A stretch of DNA of 64,000 nucleotides from Adineta steineri (Eukaryota; Rotifera; Eurotatoria; Adinetida; Adinetidae): positions 89,346 through 153,345 of the forward strand of contig CAJNOI010000119.1 of the NCBI GenBank assembly GCA_905250115.1, written 5' to 3'. This document shows positions 12,505 to 24,741 of this stretch, piece after piece (position 1 is the stretch's first letter; every line of letters starts with the position of its first letter). The notes below the pieces were generated by a model. The model saw only the letters and a program-made list of their open reading frames with translations, was not told the DNA's origin and searched no databases. The position numbers and the translations under genes are program-made.

Positions 12505-12900
12505 CATTTTTCTTATCCCTAGACAAGTAGCTGGGAATTACCATCGTCAAATTAGGCTGTACTGTAATAGCTGATACGTCTGCTTTTGAGCTAATTTCTC
12601 CATTTAATTTGTTACCCTTGATAGTAACATTTGTTATTATCTCATTTCGTTCTTGTTTATATTTTTCCATTTGCCGTTCAGTGGGAACCACCATATTTTG
12701 AATTTCTTCAATATCATTACGATTGCTTGTAATGTTTAATCCAATTATATACAATGCTTTTTGAAAGTAATAAAGCAGGATCTTGCCATTTTTGCATCTT
12801 GTAATAAATTCTACCTATATTTCCCAAAAATAAAACAATCTCTGTATGTTTCGATGCAAAACTTTTTGCTGTTTGTCTAATATCAATTAAACAATAAATA
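12505..12900 (-). pseudogene. TPR-repeat gene fragment, frameshifted
   Basis: On the minus strand one frame gives FLGNIGRIYYKMQKWQDPAL, which fits the first helix of a kinesin-light-chain-type tetratricopeptide unit. The rest of the unit (YYFQKAL, then NDIEEIQ) is in a different frame, so an indel lies near 12765-12775. The downstream part is hydrophilic and open for about 70 codons but not recognisable. There is no start or usual terminus. The fragment is bounded by telomere-like mini-elements on both sides (12459-12502 and 12920-12980). It is probably a relic of a TPR protein, a family that is abundant in bdelloids. Confidence 0.5.
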
Positions 12901-12919
12901 ATTATCAAATCAGTTGAAT

Positions 12920-12980
12920 CTTGAGGGTATGGATATGGGTGGAGTAGAATAGCCACATCTACCGACACCCACGCCCACTT
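12920..12980. repeat. Telomere-like mini-element between two gene relics
   Basis: It begins CTTGAGGGTATGGATATGGG and ends CCGACACCCACGCCCAC. The left flank is the 5' side of the minus-strand TPR relic. The right flank is the truncated start of the plus-strand beta-helix relic. Confidence 0.6.
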
Positions 12981-13300
12981 CGGATATTAATCAAACTGAA
13001 TCTGGATATATTTTACAAGGAAATATTATTCTTACTCATCGTGCTCGTAGAATATTAGAAAAAGTACATGATGCATTTATTCAATCGAATTTAATTAGCG
13101 GTAGTTCTATGGCTGGTCTTGTTATGCAATCAGCATTACGATGGGGTGAAGGAAAATATAGTGAACGAATTCCTATTCGAAATAATACTTTTATGAAATG
13201 TGGTTATGCTACAAGTGGTTCATGGACAGAACAAGCAGATATTTTAACAATCTATGGACATCATACATTAACTATTGAAAATAATATGTTTTTCAGATAA
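12981..13300 (+). pseudogene. C-terminal fragment of a right-handed beta-helix protein
   Basis: An open frame from about 12981 to the TAA at 13298 encodes about 105 residues. They have the repeating short-strand and Asn-ladder look of parallel beta-helix (pectate-lyase-like) proteins: GYILQGNIIL, NLISGSSMAGLVMQ, IPIRNNTFMKCGY and LTIENNMFF. The frame runs directly out of a telomere-like mini-element with no start codon, signal peptide or acceptor that joins to an upstream exon, so only the C-terminal end survives. Such proteins are usually carbohydrate-active and secreted. The parent gene is not in this window. Confidence 0.5.
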
Positions 13301-13866
13301 TGACGATGTACATATGGTAAATTCTTGGTATTTTAGGTATAGAGTTATTGTTGAAAATCATTGCTGATCATGTTTTCATTCATAATTTAAAAAGACGATT
13401 ATAATGTGAAATTAAAATATAATCATATATTCGTATTAATTAACTACGCACATTTTTTTGTACGGTGCTAAAGATGAAGAATTTAAATCATGATAATAGT
13501 CTGTATAGAGTCTAACGAAAGATTTGTATGTCTTCGCAATGCTATCATAACAAACACATATATAAATTCGCTATCAAAAAACGAAAAAGGTAATCATAAA
13601 GATTAATAAATAAATAACCAATCATTTCATTGCACGAAATTTATATAAGAAAATGTGTTTCGTTTCTTGCTTTTATCTTACCCTATACTTAACTTGACTC
13701 ATGCAATTATACTTTAGTATTGATAAAAGAAGGCAAAAAGTGAATGACTTTCTTTTCTTTCTCCTTTTTTTTTGCTTCTACATTCTCGTTTTTCAATAGA
13801 CACACATACTATAATCAGAATACATACAACGCATAGCAACAATAGTTAATAGAATATCGTTGTATT
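13301..13866. other. Intergenic stretch
   Basis: AT-rich, with no ORF, repeat or RNA gene that I can support. Confidence 0.5.
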
Positions 13867-14846
13867 ATGAGTGGCAAAAATAACAGTATATTCAAATATG
13901 GAAATTATGTACAAGATTTTCATTATAATAAATTTAATCATCATCGTGAAGCATTGAGTAAACAATTAGAAGAACTTAAAATTAATCATGGTAGCCTTCA
14001 ACCACCACCACAACAGCTGTTAATTGAAAAAATGAATGATTGGAAGTATCACAAAAGACAAAATACTAGACAAACAGAAAAAGAATATAAAAATACAAAT
14101 GGATATATTCACGATATAGATATTAAATTGAATGCGTTGAAAAATCAGTCACAACAATCATTGGTTGGATTGTCTGAAAACTATATCAAATTATTCTATA
14201 CAATAACACAAGTAAATTCTACACCATCTGTTACCAAGATTCACACCATTATGTTATCTAGTAAGAATATTATATATACTGAAATACAGGAGATATATAT
14301 AAGAGAATATTTGATAGATTATCTAAAATATTAACATGAATGAAATGTATAGATAAGGAAAGTGACATATAAAATTTAAATTTTACCTTGCATATTTTTT
14401 TATATTATTAAATATATTATTCTATACATTTTATAGGACATCCATATTGGTTGATATACCTTAATTTCACTGCGAATGGATATGGATTAGATAATATATT
14501 ATCTTTAATTATTCTCTGTCATAGTTTGTATAAACGAGCAACTATTTACGCTGACTCTTTTAATCATCGAATTGTCACATATGAATGTGAATCCCACATA
14601 GTTGCAGGTGGAAATGGAGAAGGAAATACACGTTTACGATTGAGTTGTGCAACACATTTGATTGTTGACAGAAACAATTATTCACTTATCCTTTGCAATA
14701 ACAAAAACAAACAAATGAGATATTGGTTACATATCAATAATATTATTAGACGACCAATAATCATTCTAAACCATACCTCTAATATAAAATCGTCAGAAGA
14801 ACAATCATGGAGAATACAAATTATAATTGTATATGATAATGGTTGA
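13867..14846 (+). CDS. Two-exon protein with degenerate NHL repeats
   Basis: Exon 1 is 13867-14260 and exon 2 is 14437-14846 (GT-AG intron, phase 1 on both sides), about 267 aa. The first 130 residues are hydrophilic, rich in K, N and Q, with a likely short helical segment (HREALSKQLEELK). The second exon has NHL-propeller features typical of bdelloid NHL proteins: ANGYGLDN, YADSFNHRIV, VAGGNGEGN and LIVDRNNY. Only about two blades are recognisable and their hydrophobic strands are eroded, so the gene may be decaying or may be a short divergent member. NHL repeats form a beta-propeller used for binding; no catalytic role is implied. A join with a coiled N-terminal part is unusual, and transcript evidence would decide it. 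Confidence 0.45.
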
Positions 14847-15074
14847 CATAATCGATTTATTTGTTTTTTTGTTATTTTATTACAATAAATATAACTTTGT
14901 CCTTATTTGGCAAATTAATGAGAAGATACGAATAATAACAAGGCTTTGTATTATTCATTTTCTTATCAATCAACAGATTAATCAATTTTTTTTATAGATT
15001 ATTAGTATATATGGAGATATATTTAATAAAAATTTGTCAAAATTAAAATTATAAAAAAAGGAAAGTAATATTTA

Positions 15075-16807
15075 TCAAGTACTAACTAAAAAATCGCCAC
15101 TACTTAATGATCCACTACCGGCATAAATGTATGCAAAACTAAAATTATAACTATTTCCAATAACACTAGGAAATGTTTGAGTAATATATTCAGCTTGGCC
15201 GATTGCTCCACCCAAATAATAATAGGATCCTGAGCGAGCAGCAAATGTATAATTATTATAAGCTATATTACTTGATGTTGATTGAACTGATCCCGTACCA
15301 GATGATCCACTTTGAATACAAAGAGTCCATGAAGAAAAATTACCCGATTCAAAACCACCATTAGTAAGAAGTTCAGTATTTGGTGATGCTGTATTACGAA
15401 TTGAAACATCATCAACTCCCCAATAACCAGAAACTCGTCGAAATCCAAATATTATTCGAGTTATATTAGCAATTGCTACGTAATTATATGTTAAGAATTG
15501 ATAAGTCAATTCTACTGAACAACTATCACAATGAGCTATTTGTGTAATGCCTGTCAAATGTGATGTACATATATTTGATGTAATTGCTAAATTATTATTC
15601 GTTTAAATTTAGTATATTAATATAAATTAAACTTACTAATAGTAGCTGCTGTAGTTGTAGGAGTACCGGCTAGATATAATTAAATTTCAATTTTAAGTAA
15701 CTAATAAACGAAGGATTACTTACTAGTAGTAGTGTTTCCTTTGGATGTTGAAAAAAAGAAAAAAAAATATATTAATAATATTATATCAATTAGAACAAAA
15801 CTCATGTAGAAACTATTTTTGTATTATCTATGTTTACAGATAGATTCGATACAGTAGAATGTTTAATTTTCTTTCAATATTATAGTTTTATGAGTAATCT
15901 TCGAGTACTTACCGGTTGTTAATATTGTTGAACTTGTTCCTTAAAGAATAATAAAATTCATAATATGATATGGAATAGAATTATTGAAATATTTGCCTGT
16001 TGTACTACTATTACTAGTAGTAGTAGTGGTAGTAGTAGTCATTGATGCAGTTATTGCAATAGGTAATGCAATAACAATACCGACAATAAAGAGTGCAGCT
16101 AAGCCAAAGATCACAAAATAACGACGTGGACATTTTTGACATCGATATTTTTTGTTTTTATTTCCTTTTCTCTCTCCAATGGTATAAATTTCTCGACGAT
16201 CACCTATGTCAAATGCTAAACTACTAAGACCAACTGTTTTATTATTTGAATCAAATGATTGAGTTGTCGTATTTGATGGAAGTCGTGGCTGATGAATATA
16301 TGATGGAGGTCTTTGTGTATTAATATTATCCTTGAGACAAGTACAAGGAAAGGTTGCATTGGAATATATGAAGAAAAGAATAGTCTTACTTGAATGGATT
16401 TAGCCATATATGATTTAGATACACTCGATTGTTGCAGAGGTAATGTATTGTTTCCGGATGATTTATTAGTAATGTTTTTTATAGATTGAACATTTGAAAT
16501 AGTTGTCACTGATACTGTAGTTAGTGGTCTTTCTCTTGTTTTGCTTGATGACAACGATATAGGTTTATTAGATGATGCTGGAATTGTATCAACATTCTCC
16601 ACTACTAATATCTTATCTTTGTTTTTCGATGATGTTGAAGCTACAGATTTTATTCGAGTAACACTTACATTGCTACTGTTACGTTTTACCTTGAAAAAGT
16701 AAATTATATAGAAATCAAAAATAATATAACAAATTAATCACACGTCGATGACCATTTGATCGACGTTTCTTAGTCTTAGTGATTTTAACAGATGGAGAAT
16801 GGTTCAT
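15075..16807 (-). CDS. Type II membrane protein with Thr/Ser stalk and CBM-like ectodomain
   Basis: Seven exons by my splice reading: 16742-16807, 16390-16689, 15997-16330, 15913-15939, 15724-15738, 15637-15669 and 15075-15586. All phases agree, giving 428 aa. A basic Ser/Lys-rich cytoplasmic tail of about 190 residues is followed by one transmembrane helix (YFVIFGLAALFIVGIVIALPI), then a Thr/Ser-rich stalk. The ectodomain of about 165 residues has CTSHLTG, IAHCDSC, GYWGVDDVSI and a TELLTNGGFESG...W start typical of galactose-binding/CBM4_9-like jelly rolls. This suggests a surface protein that binds glycans. Three micro-exons of 27, 15 and 33 bp, all phase 1, encode most of the stalk, and the intron after the long third exon appears to use a GC donor. 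I recognise the architecture but no named gene. Confidence 0.75.
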
Positions 16808-17120
16808 GATGATATACCTCAAATATGTCCTTATAATGCGTTATTGTTTTTAAGAATTGTATTTTTGAATAACAAGAACATTTTGTATAAATACAATGAA
16901 AAGTGCAACGTAATAAATAATTAAAAAAATCTTTTAATGTTTCTTTTTATTCGATTATTAAACCCTTTCGTTGCTTTACTCGATATACTAGATGTAATGA
17001 TTACACTAAGAGAGCTTCTTTTTCATGTTGACATGAATTGAAAATTAACTTCGAAATAACTATATTTTTTATTTCAACCTAGTTTAAAATAAAAAAAAAG
17101 AGCACGGGTATCAAAAACAA
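16808..17120. other. Intergenic stretch between two minus-strand genes
   Basis: 313 bp, AT-rich. I see no gene or repeat. It must hold the promoter of the membrane protein at 15075-16807 and the 3' end of the Gemin5-like gene. Confidence 0.5.
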
Positions 17121-20100
17121 CTAAGTATCTTCCGTTTCTAATGAAGCTGGTATACGATCACGAATTTGATCAATACATTCCAATAATATAGCCAAAAGAA
17201 GTGAAGACCTTCAAAAGAAATGAAATAAGAAAATGAAGAATACAAACAAGAACAATACATACTCAATATAATCCTGGTTAATAAGATATTCTAATAAATC
17301 TTGATTTCGTTTTTCTTTAATCATCATTGTCATATATTCTAATGTATGAGTTTCATTATTTTCTTTTATCCAATCAAATGTTCGATTATATAATGATTGA
17401 ACATCATTTGAATTATTCAAAATAGTCATCCAAAAACAGAGTTGATTTGAAGATATTGTATTTCGTTTACATAATTCATTTAACAATTGAGTATTCTCAC
17501 CTGACCAATACAATAAATGATAAATAAAACTGTTCGTTGAATCAAAATCTAAATACGAGACGATATTCAAATGAAGAAAACTAATCAAGACACATACCTT
17601 GTTGTTTTATTCTTTCAATCAAACTTGTTCTGTCTGGTAATGTTGATAAATCTAGAAAAATATTTATAATAATTTCAAACGAAAAAAAATTTTATACCTG
17701 AAATCATCTGACGATCCGTTTCCAATGGCCATAATAAACGATAAGACAAAGAATTTACTAAAAGAAAAAAGTTCTATAACATATTTCTATTAAATAATCT
17801 ATAACTTACATTCATTCATAATACTATTCGTAGATGAAACTAGAAGATCATTTTGACCATTACTCACTGTAGTCTAGAAATAAATAATTAAATAATATTG
17901 TTATCTAATGTAAATATAACTTTACTTTTGCAGCTCGTTTTTTTTCACGTTCAGCTCTATTCGGTCTTGGTTTATTATGTCGTTTTCTATTTCCATTATT
18001 ACTATTTGTTTCATCTTCATCTTCAATAGTACTAATAGGTATTGTTTGATCTGGTAATTGTGTATGTTGTTCAATACTCCAAATATGTAATGATTGATCA
18101 CGTGAACCAGATAGAATATAATTTGTATCACATGATGAAAATATAAGTGAAAGAACAATATCAGAATGTTCAATATAAACTTTTAATGGAGTAATAGTTT
18201 CAACATTCCATAACTAAATTTTATAGCGAAATAAATCAATAGATTAGATTAAGAATTTAAAAACAAAAGTTACATACTCGAATAGTTTTATCTTGTGAAC
18301 CTGATGCAAGAAGATAATCAACCGATGGACTCCATGCTAAACATTCAATATCACCTGTATGACCAATAAGATCATTGAGAATACATAAATTTGATTCTAT
18401 TAAATGAAATAAATAGTAATTAACTAGAGAAAAAGAACTTTTTTTTCTTCAAAATAAATTACCTGAAGTATCAATTAATCGAATATTATGTTTATCATTA
18501 ACAGCAATCCAATATTGTTTCGATGATGCATCAGTAGATGATAATAAATATCGAGGATGATAATAAAGAAGAGTAGGTAAACAATTAATAGACAACCGAT
18601 GCATAGATGATAAAGATGGACATGAACGTACAAATAAAGAACTAAAAATATAAAATATTTCTATAGAATAATTAAAAAAAATCATTTTATACCTATCAGA
18701 ACAAATAATAGATAAATATTTATGATCATCACTGAAACCAACGGTTAATACTGAAGTATTACTTGACTAAAATAAATAAATTATTTATTTGATTTTATAT
18801 TCATTCATTCTTACTTCAGTTACTAATGATGTAAGATCAGCTGGCAAACAATTTTTCTCTGGACTATCCCATCGATGAAATTTTCCATCTCCAATTGAAT
18901 AAAGAATTGCTAATGTTCGATCTTCTGTAAAAGCAGGTACTAATGGACCCCAAAGTACATTTATTGGTGATCCTGGTTGAGTATATTTGCAATCATAAAC
19001 AACACGTGAACGTCCTGTAAGTGTATCATAAAGTGCAATATGACCTAAACGTGTCGAATACGCAATTCGACCTTCCCGAATAGGATGCCAAGCTAAATGA
19101 CAAACATCAGCTGGAATTGATTGCCAAAGAAATGAAAGAGAAGGTGAATTTGATAATGATAAATCTAATACACCTATATTTCCTGTATCAACACCTAACG
19201 CAATGCAGCCTAAAAATATAAATAGGTAAATAAATAATGTAAATATATTAATTCGAACTTGTTTGAAGAGGACATGCTTGTATAACATTAACCGAACCAG
19301 GTATTGATACAAGAGAATTTATTAATGTCGATGATGGAAGATCATAAATACATAACTAAATATATATTTGATTTAAATAAAATACAATAAATAAAAATTT
19401 ACCTTTCGATTAAATGAATATGTAAATAAAGTTTTATCATCTTTGATAACAATAGAAAAAATAGGTTTACCACCTGATACTGCTGGTGTAACATTCAGCT
19501 GAGATTTTTCTAAATGTGATGAATGACGAATATCAATTTTGATTAAATAACCACTAAAATAAATATTAGAAAAGTTATTTCTCATTTCTCATATCTACTA
19601 TAATGTGAAGAAGATTTTTCTTACTCAAGATTTCCAGTTAGCAAAGTATTTGCATCAATCCAAGCAAGTGGATAATAAGTTTTGCATCTTGAATCATTAT
19701 TCATAATCATATTTTTCGTTTGTTTAACAAGCATTAATTGTCCAAGAATTTTTCCATTTGTATAATCACATACTTTTATACAACCATGTCCATAACTTAT
19801 ATAGAAAAGTGTACTACGATCTAAAAATTCTTATAGTTTTTTCTTCTATAAACAAAAATCAAATATGATTACCTAATGGACATTCAGAATGAGCGAATTG
19901 TATCGAACAACATATTGTGTTTGCTGAATCAGGTAATATTTTATGTAACATATTTAATTGATTTTTCTCAATATCAACATGACAAATATAGATAAAACCT
20001 GATTTGTATCTAAATAAACAGAAAATTAAAATATTCGAAAATATTGTCGAATGAATTTTTTCTTACGCAACTGCCATAATAAATTTTTGTTTATTAGCAA

Positions 20101-20647
20101 TAGCAAATAGTTGAACTTCATCATTTTGTTTATCGGATAATGATTGATTAATAAATTTAATTAATTTTTGTTCTTTTTCATTCCATCGATAAATATTTCC
20201 ATGTTCATCCCCAATAACTAATTCTTCATTTGATAACCAGATTAATGCATTTGGTCTCTGGAATAAATAATATGAATTTATTATTAATTCAAGAAATTTT
20301 ATTAAAACGTACCTTAAAAGAAAAAGAATTTTTCTACTTACTCGTTGTAAATTAAATGATGCTTGTTTTTGTATGATTTTTCCTTCGATTGACCAAAGAA
20401 TTATACGAGAATTTGGTGCACCACCAGTAATTAATAGACCAGGAATAGTTGGATGATATACCATACATGATAAAGATTTTGAATGCGGAGAAAATTTCGT
20501 ATTAAATACTAAATTTTGATTTGAAAATGTGTAAAGATAGACTAAAGATGATGATGTTGCTAGAGCTATTTGATCTGAGCATGCTGAAACGCATATCGAT
20601 TGACGACAAAATGGATTTAAAACATCGGGAAAACATGTTGAAGCCAT
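17121..20647 (-). CDS. GEMIN5: Gemin5-like WD40 protein, multi-exon
   Basis: WD40 protein resembling Gemin5, the SMN-complex subunit that recognises snRNAs for Sm-core assembly. About a dozen exons separated by introns of 50-60 bp run from the ATG at 20647 to the TAG at 17121-17123. The first exons are 20342-20647, 20067-20257 and 19873-20009, in phase. Two WD40 propellers are suggested by repeated blade motifs. The most diagnostic block is at about 18850-19130 (LAWHPIREGRIAYSTRLGHI, then ALYDTLTG, WGPLVPAF), which follows the Gemin5 order closely. A lysine/arginine-rich linker (RKRHNKPRPNRAEREKKRAAK type, about 17930-18000) and the beginning of the TPR-like region (YWSGENTQLLNEL) come next. 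The protein is probably near 900 residues against about 1500 in vertebrates, so most of the dimerisation and C-terminal RNA-binding region is absent. This may be lineage-specific shortening. Confidence 0.75.
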
Positions 20648-21652
20648 TACGTTCGAGTTTTTTGAAAAAAAGTAAAATTTAAAAGATTCTTTCGAAATAC
20701 GATCATTCCAATTGGTTGTATAATGTTAACCAATGATCGTTAATCGTATTTTTTAAATGCATTAATATGTCATAATGTGTTTTTTAACTCAATAGAAACT
20801 ATTCAAAAACGAACGTCTGCTAAAACTTGTTTTATATCAATAGTTTGCCTATACAATTAATGCTGATAATACTGTTTAAAAAAAGAATTTATTAGTTCAA
20901 CTATGATGAGTTTTGTATAATACGAGTTATGAGTATCTATAGCAGTATGTTCATCGAACAAGCATTTGCATGGGTTTCTATACCTGAAATTAATGCGATG
21001 CGAAGGAAAGCATTTCTATAGTTTTGCGCGAGTTTTCTTTCTCCTTTTTTTATACTTTCTCGACGCTTGCATTAAAAGTTCTCATTTTACATCACGATAA
21101 TCTTAGTAACAGAACATCAAAAAATACTCGTTCAAACGCAAGGCGAGTATACCAAAATTGGGTGTGTGTGTGGGTGCTATTTATATGTGTTATCCCCACC
21201 CACACCCGTCATCACTAGAAATTGTTTTTTACTTCTCTGTATCTTTTTATCCACTTTTTTCTAGTCAATGACTCATTATCTAAATACATACACTTATTTT
21301 ATCTTTCGATAACATTACACATAAATTGCATGTATCCACTGCAAGATTTCTGATAGATACTCGTGAATATATGCGTCACCGGATAAATACCAGTGCTTTC
21401 TGCCTATAAAAGATATTGCATGTCAATATAAATTCTCGTTACATTTAACTATACAATATAAAATTCAGTAAGTCAAGTTTGTCGTCTGTTTCCAAATTTA
21501 TTAAAATACTATCAAAAGAGAAAACATTTTAGTAGCAGGTTTTTTTAAAAGATTATTATATAATATATACTGAATATCATTTTATTTTCGTCTAACATAT
21601 ATATAATTATATAAAGTAATTACGTACTTCATTTAGAAGAAAATTATTTATC
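20648..21652. other. Divergent intergenic region, Gemin5-like / Argonaute
   Basis: About 1 kb between two divergently transcribed genes. It must hold both promoters but I cannot place them with confidence. It contains one telomere-like mini-element (21159-21208). No further gene is seen. Confidence 0.5.
21159..21208. repeat. Telomere-like fold-back mini-element
   Basis: Left arm TTGGGTGTGTGTGTGGGTG, spacer of about 18 bp, right arm CCCCACCCACACCCGTC. It lies about 440 bp upstream of the Argonaute start. Confidence 0.65.
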
Positions 21653-24625
21653 ATGGCATCAAATTATACTCAAGCATTTGTAGTAAATGAACGAAATCAT
21701 AGTTCATCTGAAATACCAGCTCGTTCTTTTTCAACGAATTCATCTAATTCAAAAGAACATTTGTATACCAACCATTTTACATTTTCACTCTATAATAATA
21801 TTACACTTTGTCAATATGATGTTGCTATTGAAGAAATGGATACTAGATCTAATGTTTGGAAAGAATGTGAAGGTCGTTCACGATGTGCTATTATCATGCA
21901 ATCATTTATTTCGGATCATCAGTTAGAACCAAATGTTTTTGTATGGTATGATGAACAAAAATGTCTCTATAGTACATCATATTTATCAACACCATATTTA
22001 AAGCTTGATCAAAATAATCAACATCGACTTAATATTAAATCATTATCAAATCAATGGTCAACAAATGATATCAACGATTATATTAATGGGAGAACAAAAA
22101 TATTTCCACACGATGCAGTACGTATTATTGAAACTCTTTTAAAACGATCACTTCAAAATCGCATCAAAATTGTTAAAAATAAATGTTATTTTTTGAATAC
22201 TGAATCAACTAAAATCGAAGATGATTATGAAAAACAATATGGTTTTAAACAACGTCATGGTTTCATTCAAGCACTTAATCTTTCTTCTCAAAAATTAACA
22301 TTAAATATTCAAACGAAACTTACAACATTCTATTCTGATATACCTTTATTAGAATTTATTCATAAACAAATTGGTCATAATCAAATACCAACAAATAAAG
22401 ATTATAAAAAATTAAATCGAATATTAAATAATTGTATAATTGTTACCAAACAATCGAATTGGAAGACAGAATATGAATTTGATAGATTCGATCATCGACG
22501 ACCTGATGAAATTTCGTTCGAATCAGGTGAATTATTAAGTGATTATTTTCGAGATAAGAAAAAGATTATATTAACAAAAACAGAGTATCCATGTATTCAA
22601 GTATATTTACGAAATAAATATGATAAACCATGTCATCTACCATTAGAAGTTTGTAAAGTTAAAGAATGGCAAGTTTATGATGAAGTAAGTTTTTTATAAT
22701 ATTGATAAATTTACGATTATTGAATATTTATGTAGTTACCGTCAGGACAAGAAGGTAGAAACCATATTCCTACACCGGAGAAACGTTATTATAAAATTAG
22801 AAGTACACTTCGTGATTGTAATTATAATTCAAATTTACTTTGTCAAGTCATTGGTTTTCGTATTGATAATGATGAAATGTTGGAATTGGATGCTCGAATT
22901 TTGATGTCACCAAAGATTATATCAGGATTAAATCATCCAGCTCGTGTTGATAATGGTCGTATTTTTCTTGATGGCCAATTATGTGTACCTAAACTAATAT
23001 CAACTTTAGCTATCACATATTTTGGTACAAATTTTGCTAAAAATAAAAGTGATTTTGATTACTTTACAGATACATTAGTTGGTGTAAGTTTGCATTTTTT
23101 CTTTAAGTATAAATATAGATTTTTTTTTATTTCAGGTTATGAAACGTTACAGTATTTACGGATCTCATGAAGAACATATTGTAAAGCCTTCTTTTGTTGA
23201 TATTGATGGATATTTTCGAAGAATGAGTGAACAAAATTGTCAATTTATTGTTTGTGTTATGGATGAAAATAATGAAGACGATCTCACACAACTTAAAGTG
23301 AATATAAAAAAATGTGGTATAAGAATACATGGTAATTGATTTATTTTCATTTAAGTCCAATATACAATTTTCAATATTTAGGTATTCTGACTCAATGTAC
23401 TTCGTTTTCTGAAATTCCATCTGATGAAAAATCTTTAAAGAATTATTGTGAAAATTTAGTTCGAAAAATAAACTTTAGAAATGGTGGTATTAATACAATC
23501 GTTGATTTGGATGTTGCATTAAAGGATAAAAAAACAGCAAACGATTTTTATATGTTTTTCGGTGCAGATGTAATACATCCAACTAATGTTACACGTCAAC
23601 ATCCATCTATTGCAGGTAGTAAATTATAATGTGCATTTGAACAATGCAAATGATATTGTTTTTTATTTTGTTTAGCAATGGTTGGTTCAGGTAATTCATC
23701 GTGTTCAACAACAGCTGATTGTGTTTGTAAACAATATCCAAAACAAGGCAAATGTTCTATTGAAATAATTCTTGGTATGACAGAAATGGTTCAACAATTA
23801 TTGAGTTATTATTATCAATTAAATCAACATTTACCAAATAAAATTGTCTTCTATAGAGATGGTAAATATCTATGTTTTATTCTTTGATGAATCGCTAAAT
23901 CGAAAAACTATATTTAGGAGTTGATGATGGGCAATTTTCAAAAGTTCTTGACATTGAAATACCTGCAATTCGTCAAGCATTTAATAGTAAGTTTGTTTTT
24001 TTTATTCAGATTGACCATATATAATCTTTTTTGTAGATATGTATGGTGATAAAAGTAAACATCCTCTTCTTACATTAGTTATCGTTAAAAAACGTCATAA
24101 TACACGTTTTTTACTTATAATCCAAATGCAATCCAGAAAAATCCGAGATCAAAAAAACAAATCGAAGAAACAGATAATATGTCAATTGGTTGTGTTATTG
24201 ATACAACTATTGTTCATCCTTATCAACATAATTTCTATATAAATTCGCATAATGCTTATCAAGGTGTAAATCATCCTTCGCTCTATCATGTACTTTTAAA
24301 TGAAATTGAATTTACAGCTGATCAATTACAATTACTGACATATCTTTTATGTTTTACTGATCCTCGATCATCAGCTTCTGAAGCAATTCCATCAGTTGTT
24401 CATCAAGCAGATAAAGCTGCATTGAATGCTCGAGATTTATATTTTAATGATGAAGAGTAAGATATAAACAAAAAATTTTTAAAATATAAATATTTCTTTT
24501 TCAGTTCATCAACAATGAATGCTCATGAACGATATAGAACATTATATAATCCAACAGTTAACGATTTCGATTACGAAATTCTTCAGGTTCATGAAAATCT
24601 CAAAAATAAATTTGTATTTGGGTGA
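21653..24625 (+). CDS. Argonaute-family protein, one frameshift
   Basis: Small-RNA-guided Argonaute. Eight exons: 21653-22684, 22736-23083, 23136-23331, 23382-23615, 23676-23861, 23918-23986, 24037-24456 and 24505-24625. All phases join except for one base within exon 7. The order is N domain, linker L1 (QRHGFIQALNLSSQKLTLNIQ region), PAZ (YFRDKKKIIL...YPCIQVYLRNKYD...LPLEVCKV), MID and PIWI. PIWI catalytic positions are Asp in FFGADVIHP, Glu in SIEII and Asp in FYRDGVDDGQF. The fourth, aligned to the His of AGO2 YYAHLVAF, is Asp in VVHQADKAAL, giving DEDD, a variant compatible with slicing. A run of six T at 24107-24112, just after KKRHNTR, needs one more base to keep the frame. Either the gene is recently broken or this is a homopolymer error. 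The gene converges with the methyltransferase (116-bp gap). Confidence 0.88.
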
Positions 24626-24741
24626 ATTATTCTATGTAAACATTAATAATCTAGAATATTCATATAGTACTTATGTCTACCTCATTGGTACTCTCTCGTG
24701 CTGTGTTAAATAACCGAAAAAAATATTATGCATAATATATT

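Noticed and set aside
23127-23420. Minus-strand ORF over Argonaute exons 3-4
   Set aside because: Antisense shadow; the plus strand carries PIWI motifs in correct phase.
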